A stretch of 64,000 bases of DNA from the NCBI RefSeq assembly GCF_011386835.1, contig NC_088800.1, positions 87,907,481 to 87,971,480 of the forward strand, written 5' to 3'. This document shows, piece by piece, positions 56,126-64,000 of the stretch (its first letter is position 1; every line of letters begins with the position of its first letter). The notes beneath the pieces were generated by a model. It saw nothing but the letters and a program-made list of their open reading frames with translations. It was not told the origin of the DNA and searched no databases. The position numbers and the translations under genes are program-made. This DNA is from Chrysemys picta bellii. Its lineage: Eukaryota; Chordata; Testudines; Emydidae.

Positions 56126-56749
56126 CGTATTGTATTTCAGTTCATCTAGTTTGTTTGTTTTTTCAGGCAGAACATAACATAAGCTAATATTCATGTGATG
56201 CAACAGCCCAGTTCCCACTCTGGGCTTCAGGGATCTGTTGGGCTGTATCAGGAGTAGTCAAGAGGCAGACTGTGGGCCAAATCTGGACCGCCAGATGCTT
56301 TTGAACAGACCCCAAAATCTTTTTATTTACTTATTATTTATTATATTTTATTATTTTCTCTGGAGTCTAGACCTTGACTATACCTTGATCAAGAAATTTG
56401 GTCCTTGACAAAAATAATTGACTCCCCCGGGCTATCTTGTCAGAAAGGCTGTGTTTGGGGGCTCTCTGGTCCTTCCCAGTGTCTCAGCTGGATTTAGAGC
56501 TGGCACTCTTCTGCTCCTTGTGAAAGAAATTAGAGTGGTTTTGCAACTCAAGTATCCTGAGCAGTTTGTTTGCGTGAACATATAGCAAAGGCCAGGCTGA
56601 CAGAGTACAGATGTTGTTTTTCAGGCTGTATTGTATAAAGTGAACTGGGACATCTTAATATTTAAAACCTGTAAATGTGCATCTTTTATTTGTTAATTTC
56701 TGTACTTTGCCTACTGTACAGCAATGTGTCCTTCTGCAGATCCGTCTAG

Positions 56750-56950
56750 AGTAGATGATAATGCTCAGCATTGGTATAGCACTTTACAGACAGTAACTGA
56801 CTGATGCTCATAGTCACGCCTCTCCTTGTGAGGTCAGGCAATACTGTTAGCTGCATTTTACACATGGGGCAATTGAAGCACAGAGGGATAACATTACTTG
56901 CCCATTGCCACAGAGCGAGCGAATGGCTGAGCCACATTTTCCTGCTGGTG
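56750..56950 (-). repeat. MIR SINE, reverse orientation
   Basis: ttttacacatggggcaattg, aagcacagagggataacatt and acttgcccattgccacagag are the reverse complement of MIR. Confidence 0.75.
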
Positions 56951-59900
56951 GTACACTGCACTGGGACGTGATTCTGGTTTTACACCTGTCTCTTTACGTG
57001 ACGTCTGGCATTTCCCAGGGACTTTCTTTGCCTCATGTAGCTCATGTTCCCAAGCTTCGTGTCACTCCCCCCGGGCTGGATGATGATGGCAAAGAACTGT
57101 GAGTAAATACTGTTACGGGTACAACACAAAGACAGGAACACTGCTAGGCAGAATATCAAGGCCAACCTCACCCTCAGGAACAGGAACTCCTGGGGTTTTC
57201 TGATTGCTGCAGGCCAGGGCCTGTACTGCCAGTGAGGCTGATATCTCTACTTGCTGCACTTCCTTACTCAGTCACAAGTAGAGGCCAGGGTGGCCCTAAC
57301 ACCACATCATTAGCAGAGTGACCTGGGAGATAAGCACCTCCCTAACAGAGTGGGGGGGGACTGTGCTGTTCACAGATCTGTACTTTCTCCATCGCGCTCT
57401 GTTATCTCTGCACGGAGCATGCAGTGCTGTGGACTGGGCGGGGTGGGAAGCTAGCCTACAGCTTTCCTAAATTCTGTTTGAACAGCAGCCAGCCTGGGAT
57501 GAGATTCAGGCTGGATTCTGTCTGGGTGTGTCTGGTGCAGGCAGCGCGTCTCTGAAGCCGTAATCTGATCCTTCAAGCTATTTTGCAAATATTTATAAAT
57601 AAATTCAGTGGAGCAGTTGCATCTTCAACAGTGTAACCGCACTGAATGGAATTCTATTGGGGATTAAATGGGACCAGTCCACAAGAAGAGTCACGAGAGC
57701 ATTTGAGTGAGGTGCCTCTGAAAGCTTGAGCAGTTCAGCAGCATTACCGTTAGTTGAGTGACCAAGTGTGTCACCAACAGACGCGTGGCATTGGAAACAC
57801 CCCCTATAACCTATCTTTGCTTGGGGCTGCTCAAGCCAACCACTAACGTTCTCTGGGGTAAATGCAAGAACTCTGTGCGCAGGGCTCCCTATTTCTGGCC
57901 TCCACACACAAACCGCCCATTTAGCACCCAGTGTGGATATTCTTAAATCCCGTTACAAGTACATAAAATCAGTTTCTCTGTATTTGATTTGTTACTGAAT
58001 TGAGCTACGCTGATTCAAAAACTTGTAAATCAGTTTCAGAGTCTCCACCCCAGGGGGTTACAGATTACACTGCACTGATTTAGTTCAAGAGGTGCCATTT
58101 CTGCGGGTAGACTGAGCCGAAGAAATAGCTGTGTGACGCTAAAGAAGAGAGGTGGCTTTGCAGGACAACACACAAAATGTCATGAGAACGATGAAAAGGG
58201 AACAGGAAAAGAGACGAAGCCCAGCCTCACGCCTCCCTTTGCAGATGAGTCACTTCCCTAAAGCCAGTCAAATTCAAGGTTAGATCAAGATTACAGGATA
58301 CAGGCCATAGAAGTCGCACAGAATAAGACATTGATTGTGTATGGCAGCAGGCAGACTAGCAGTGCATAGATTACCAGGCACAGTGTGCACCATTTAACTC
58401 CCTCTGGCTGAGAAGGGCGCGTGGGAACTTGGGTCTGACATTCTTGCTGTAAGCTTCCTGGCACAATTTGCATGTTCCTGTTTCACTGAAACAGGGGTTT
58501 GGCTGTTTACCTTCTCTGGAGATCAGGCCGCTCCTCGCCTCCCCAGTGTGTTGTCCTGCATTGTAGTGACCGGGGATTCTCTCTGTGCTCCTCTGCCCCA
58601 GAGTAAGGCAGTGCCCCAGTTGATCGTGTTAATGGCTTGGTTGAAGGAGCTCTGAGGAGGATATGTAGAGGTGGGGTTTGGTTCCAGGTGCACTAGTGTG
58701 CTGTGCTGGGCCTGAATCAAATGGTATTACTGGCCTGCATGGAGAGGTCTGTATTTGAAAAGACAACGAACAAAGTTGAGTGTTGCTGCCAGAGGGGTTT
58801 CAGCAAGCCTACCCTTGTTAACACTAACCCTGCAACCCCCTAACCCCCTACCCTTGTGAACAAGCACAAAGCTCCTGCCCTTCTGAGCCCCACTGGAGTG
58901 TTTCTCCACATTCTGCTTTACACATTTGCAGTGTATTTCATTCCTGGTTTGAGAGGACATTGCGGAGCAGGTGCTTGTGCCTAGTTTTGTTTCTCAGACC
59001 CATGTGTCCTTTGGACTCAGTGCTAGTTCCAAAGCCATTATTCCTTGTTCACACATTCTGTCTGACTTTTCCTTCAGCTCCTTCCCCTCCAAACACCCCC
59101 ATTCCAATTTATCATTCTTATGTTTCAGTGAAACCGGAACATGCGGAGCTGGTTCTGGAGAAAGCAGGTGAGTTTCTCCAGGTAGGCGCTGCCTCTCCCC
59201 ACTGCTGGGAGGCCGTAGTTCTCACAAACTACTCTGCCTTGGCAAAGGTAATACCCAGGCCTTCTATTTCCATTTGCTGACACTGTCTCTTCAAAAAAGG
59301 CACCTGCAGTGCCAGCTCTGCTCAGTAAACAATGTTGCTTCATTAGAAATTCACACCCGTGCTGAATATCTGCCAGGAGAAGCCTCCTTAGTCACAGCTC
59401 ATTCCCTTTGTTCCTGGATTTTGTCCGTAGAAAAACCCTTCCAGCATGGGCTCTGCAGAATGTACAGAGACATTTCTGAAGGGTATGTTTTGAAGGCATT
59501 GGGATTGCACAAGGGTCGGGTGTTTCCAGCCACTTCCAGGGAACGATACTCCTGCAATACACACACACACATACATGCACTGAGCGACCGTCCGCCCACC
59601 TCTGCAGATCGTTCAGTTCAAATGCTGCATCATATGACCATTTACTGCCCAGAATTCTATCTTTTATCCTCCTCTGCAGCGTCACTAGCCATATGTCAGT
59701 TCCTCCGCTTGTCACACGCGGCGCAGAAACCACGGCTCTCTGCTCTGTGGAGCCAGGGAGGGAAGTGGGGTTGAAGCTGTGCGTGAACTTGCTGACACTG
59801 AGCATGTGGCATGAGAACAGTCAAGCAGGCCGGATGTCAGCGGCAGGGTCTACGTCTCAAAGCAGATTTTGCAGAAACAAAGGAAAGAGACTCGGCAGAT

Positions 59901-62837
59901 ATGGGGAGAGACACACCTCCATGCACTCATTATCTCTCTTCTACCCTCAGGCTCACTTGGACCTCACACCAGTATCCCTGTACCAGCGTTTCTCGTTAAG
60001 GTGTATATACATGAGTCAGAGGCTGGGAAGTGTATAGTAGTGTTGGCAGCTCGTACTCTGTTAGGTCTGCTGAGGTAGGGACTCTGAGCTTATAGTCTGT
60101 TTGCATATGTCTTTGCTCTGCTCTTCTGTGGGTATCAGTGCTCTGTTTCTCCAGGTACAGGGGAGGCTCTGCTCTCCACACCTGCCCTGCTCTGCTCTTT
60201 CTGTGTTGGAGATTCTCTCATCCAAAAACTACACCCTGCTTCCCTATTGCAGATGAGGTCTCTAATCTGCGAGAGAGGGGAAGGGAGAGGACAGGAGCTG
60301 ATTTTTATAATCCTTGTGCTGCTCTCTCCCTCCACATCCGAGTTCGTTACCTTCCCCACACGGAGAGCAATAACCAGCCAGGCCCTGAGCCAGGCAACTT
60401 TACTCAGGCCAAATTCACTGACGCCAGCAGGAGCTTAGCCTGAGGGATGCCGTGTAAAGGCATCAGGATACGGCTGTACACACAAAGCGCACCTGCCTCT
60501 CCAGAGGCTGGCCAGCAGGTGCTTTAACAGAGACCCCCGTTTCTCCGCAGGCTCCGTGTAGCTTCTCTTTACAGATTGTGAAAGGGGCAGGAGCCGTGCT
60601 GAGCAGAAGAGCCCTGCCCTGTGGACGGCCTTGGAGAAAAGAAACAGCCGTGGTTCCCGACCATGGGGCTGACAGCTGGGGCTCATTAAGGAGAAGCCCC
60701 AAGTTGTACAATAGGTGAACCAGCTCCTGGCTGTCCTCTCCCCTGTGCTGCAAGGGGGAGCGTGGCCTGTGAGCCCCCTGCTGTACAGGGAGCTGTCAGT
60801 GGGCAATGGCCCTGCTGGTCATTCTTTAAGCTAAGAAAGGAGATTGTAACAGCACTGGAGGCTGCTGCCACCCTGTCTTTAAGGGGGCGCCACGGTGGCC
60901 CTATTGCAGCCCCATCTTTGTGTCCCCCTGTGTGACAGGCCCTGTGGTGAGCTTCACTGCACAGATCCTGCCAGGCCTTTGCAGGGCAGGGTTAGCTGCC
61001 TGAGAGCACATGCCCATTCCCCCACTCCTTCCTGTGCTCCCATGCACACGTGCCCAGCCTCTAGGAGAGCACGCGGGGTTTGTTCCCCGGGCTGGAAGGG
61101 GACGGAGCCAGTGACTAACATGCAGCTGGGACTTTCCCACGTGCTGCCATTTCCCCAGCTCTGAGGCATGGGGAATTTACCGTGGGCTGGGGGCGATGGG
61201 TGGAGGCAGCCTCTCACCACTTCAAGCATGGCTGGTTTTGTTTGTAATAAGCCACCCACCTGGCAGCGGGGGTTACAACATGCTGTAAGGAAAGCACAAA
61301 GGTGCCTGTGGTGGGGAGAATTTCCATACTTGGCTCAATATTGTAACTATGTCCTGGCCATCTGGCACATGCTGGCTCTCGCCAGGGCCGTGCAGCAATT
61401 CACCACGACGTCAAGGCGAACCTCCGCTCCTCCTGCCACCGCAGCACAACGCCTGGGCCTGGCCGAGTTAGAGCCTGGGAACGTAGCTGGCCAGCTCCGA
61501 TTCCGCCCAGCAGAGGGCACTGGGCGACTGCGTCTCTAGCAGGCTCGCTCTTGCACAAGCCTTTCGGGGTATCTACAAGCAGGATGCCAAGGGAGCTCTG
61601 GGGGATGCACAGGGGGCTCGGTGCAGGCCACAGCCCTACAAGAACATCAAGGGGCCCATGCTGGGGTGGGGGGAAATGTGCGGCACATGCCCCGTGTTCT
61701 CTGCAGCACACAGGGAAGGGGCCACCCTAGGGCAACAGCTTCAATGAGCGAATGACTTGTTTCTTCCGGCCGGGAGGGTGGGGGTTTGGGCTCTGTGCTC
61801 CCCACAAACCCAGTCTGTGGCCTGATCCCGAGAGATGCTGAGTACTCATCGCTAACGCGTCTTCCAAACTCCTGCTCAGTCCAGAGATGGCAGCAGCAGA
61901 CTCCCCTCCGACCACAGTTCAGCCCTTGCAGTTACCTGCATCACTAAATACTGTCTTAGCTCTTCTCCCTGAGGCTTGGAGGGCCTAGATCTTGTACCCT
62001 GTACCTGTAGCGTCCCTACACATACTCACCTGCAAAGGGGTTGTGCTGGCCTCTTCCTTAGCTGTATCACACCTCATCTATGTATGTCACTTTCCATTTC
62101 TGAATGCTTGGATCATGTGGGGAGGGGAAGGGATGTGAAAGCTGTGCTGTATGGAGCCACTTTTGTCCCAACCACAAGCCAGCAAAGAGCCCATCCAGAC
62201 CTCTTCCTTATTCCACTGAGGCCCTTGTTCACAGCCCATGTCAATGCTGTTTATTATGGATCCCCAGCCCCTGATTTCAGGAGACTGACCATATCCCCTG
62301 CTGGCACTGGGGGGTAAGGACTGCAGGTCTGGCGCATCTTACCGGCATTTAACATGCGCGATTTTCGCATTACGCGCTGACTGCGGCATGTAACCCCAGC
62401 GTCAGATGCGACAGACGTGTACTTTCCCTCCTGCTGAGTGGTGACTGGCACCATTCTACACCATACAATGACATGAATTATTTAGACTATTCCATCAGTT
62501 TGACAGTTTTGTACCTTTCCGGCTTTTGCCCATTCTGACTTCATCTCCACTGAGGCAGCTGCAGCAGCTCTGAAGTGACTGGATTTTATTGCTCAGTGCA
62601 ATACGCTTTCCCTAGAGCAACGGTTCCATGTGTAAACTGTTCTCCAGCTTTACTCCATGAAACCTGCTCATCTCCAACCAGCTCCAGCAACGGCCTAACA
62701 AATAATCACCTTCAGAAATCAATACTGTTTGGCGAGGTTTGAAAGCTGCCGTGGACACAGCAAATGGCCATGTAGCCAGCCTACCCTGCAGGCGTCTGCC
62801 TCTGAATCCAAGCTGCTGCACGGCAGGCTCAGCATAG
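56951..62837. other. intergenic region downstream of IL4R, no coding exon recognised
   Basis: About 5.9 kb, moderately GC-rich towards 60400-61700 and repeat-poor. IL21R, the next gene in human, was searched for by eye (cytokine domains, WSxWS, transmembrane) and not found. A (CA)n run lies at 59558-59571. A 39-nt exon-like segment at 59129-59167 is discussed in the findings. Confidence 0.45.
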
Positions 62838-64000
62838 CTAGTTCTTCAAGTGACTGCACACAGCCATTCCACTGGCGTGCTCCTGTCCACCATTGTCAGA
62901 ATTTGCCCCTTCGTGGTACCCATCGGGGCAGCAGGCATGCCCCCGCCCCCCACTGCCTCGCACACTCAGCACAGGCATAAAGGGCAGAGCCGCCCCCGGC
63001 TTCCCTCAGTTCCTTCCTCCTCCCTGTGACAGTTGTTAGAGCTCCCGTTCTACAGCGTGAGTGCCTTCTTTCTCCAGGAGCTATTGTAGCTAGTACCCGG
63101 TGTTGTTACAGATGAGTGTGTCGTTTAATTAGCTTAGTTTTAAAAAGAAAATTGTTTGTTTGTCACAAACTCTCATCTGGGTAGCAGTGTCACTGCCAGA
63201 GTTCGGCCCCATTCTCTGGGCTTCAAGCCCTGTCACTCTTTCAGCAAACCTATGCCGGTTAGTGACTTGCACCTCAGCTGCCTTACGTGCATGGAGGAGG
63301 CTCACGTGAAGGACACATTCAGTATCTGTAAGGGGTTTAAGCCCTGATCCAAAAAGGGCAGGGCACCCAGACTTAAGTACCTGCTATTGGAATTGGCTCT
63401 CAGCCCTCCATTGGAGCCAAGTGCCTCTGCATCATTCAGCCGTGCTCCTCTGGCCCTGTCAGTATCACAAGGCAGACCAGTTTCACCGGTGCCAAAGAAG
63501 AGGTACCACAAGTCATCTAAGGACTTCATACTGGGCATATCAACATCAGAGGTGAAGAGGTCAAGCTCTACCAAAGACTCAGGGATGCACTCAGAAAGGA
63601 GGCATCCCCAGAGCACACCTCAAAACCAGAGAGTTTGTTGACTCCAGACCCTACTTCAGGTCTGTTGAAACCAACTCCTGAAGGGCCAGCTCTATCGCTG
63701 TCGCCTCAGGTCTAATGTCACAGGAGCAGAAAACTGCCCCAGCACCCTCTGCTTGTGAAGCATCTGTAGCTGTGAGAACGTTGCTGAATCTCTTGGTACC
63801 ACCTTCCCCGGGAATTCAAGATTCTCACCTGGCATCAGCACCGAAGGTAACAATGTTCACAGCTTCACCTCTGCACTGTGTGGGACCCTTGGGTTCTGCT
63901 ATTAATGTACCAATTAAAACAGTACCATCCAGGGGAACGCCACAGATGGTCTTGCCAGTGCCCCTTCCTTTGGGATTGGAGCCACCTCTCTGGTACTGAC
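62838..64000 (+). mobile_element. 5' part of a decayed retrotransposon (gag-like), runs off the edge
   Basis: Promoter-like leader from about 62838 (gttcttcaagtgactgcaca, gcataaagggcaga as TATA-like, cctcagttccttcctcc), then a gag-like frame from about 63156. It has a Cys/His pattern C-x2-C-x4-H-x6-C in CLTCMEEAHVKDTFSIC. The frame stops at 63345-63347, reopens in the same frame to 63641, and the following text is in another frame, so the copy is broken. The class (DIRS-like or LTR) is uncertain. Confidence 0.6.

Noticed and set aside
59274..59774. 166-codon open frame as an IL21R exon
   Set aside because: It lacks the cytokine-receptor Cys pairs, WSxWS and splice sites, and it runs through a CA repeat.
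1..64000. CRISPR arrays, bacterial operons or phage genes
   Set aside because: No direct repeat-spacer pattern or prokaryotic gene structure is present; the window is vertebrate nuclear DNA.

Overview
The window is nuclear DNA of an amniote, most likely a turtle (a crocodilian is the main alternative). Genes are split into small exons with GT-AG introns, and the repeats are those typical of turtle genomes: CR1 and L2 LINEs, Penelope-like 3' ends, a tRNA-derived SINE with a CR1-like tail, hAT and mariner MITEs, and old MIR copies. Exons were read by eye from protein similarity, phase and splice sites; no database search was run.

Three protein-coding genes can be built base by base. KDM8 (JMJD5, + strand) contributes only its last two coding exons, 1737-2089. 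NSMCE1 (- strand, 26497 down to 4220) is complete: seven coding exons, 789 nt, 262 aa, with an intact RING-like cysteine/histidine set. IL4R (+ strand, 40193-52735) is complete: nine coding exons, 2430 nt, 809 aa, with signal peptide, two fibronectin-like domains, WSxWS motif, transmembrane segment, box 1 and a long STAT6-docking tail. The order KDM8 > < NSMCE1, IL4R > is the order of human 16p12.1, where IL21R follows. No IL21R coding exon is recognised before the right edge.

Layout: 1-2089 is the KDM8 3' part in an intron that carries a dead LINE. 2090-4219 is a short convergent intergenic region. 4220-26509 is NSMCE1, whose 15.7-kb first coding intron is packed with nested repeats. 27995-29960 is an extraordinary C-rich tract of two minisatellites around a small CpG-island promoter, the likely NSMCE1 start. 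30000-40150 is the NSMCE1/IL4R interval, with an LTR-like repeat, CR1, L2 and MIR. 40193-53466 is IL4R. 53470-62837 is repeat-poor intergenic DNA. From 62838 to the edge lies the 5' part of a decayed retrotransposon.

The most interesting observations are: (i) a 54-bp tandem repeat in the last IL4R exon that multiplies the STAT6-docking tyrosine motif (four Y-x-S-F copies in a row, three almost identical); (ii) recognisable but frame-broken IL4R tail sequence downstream of the stop, with cysteine at the place of the ITIM tyrosine; (iii) the strand-asymmetric minisatellites at the promoter; and (iv) Penelope-like inverted dimers inserted as single units, each bracketed by one target-site duplication. 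I found no new multigene system.
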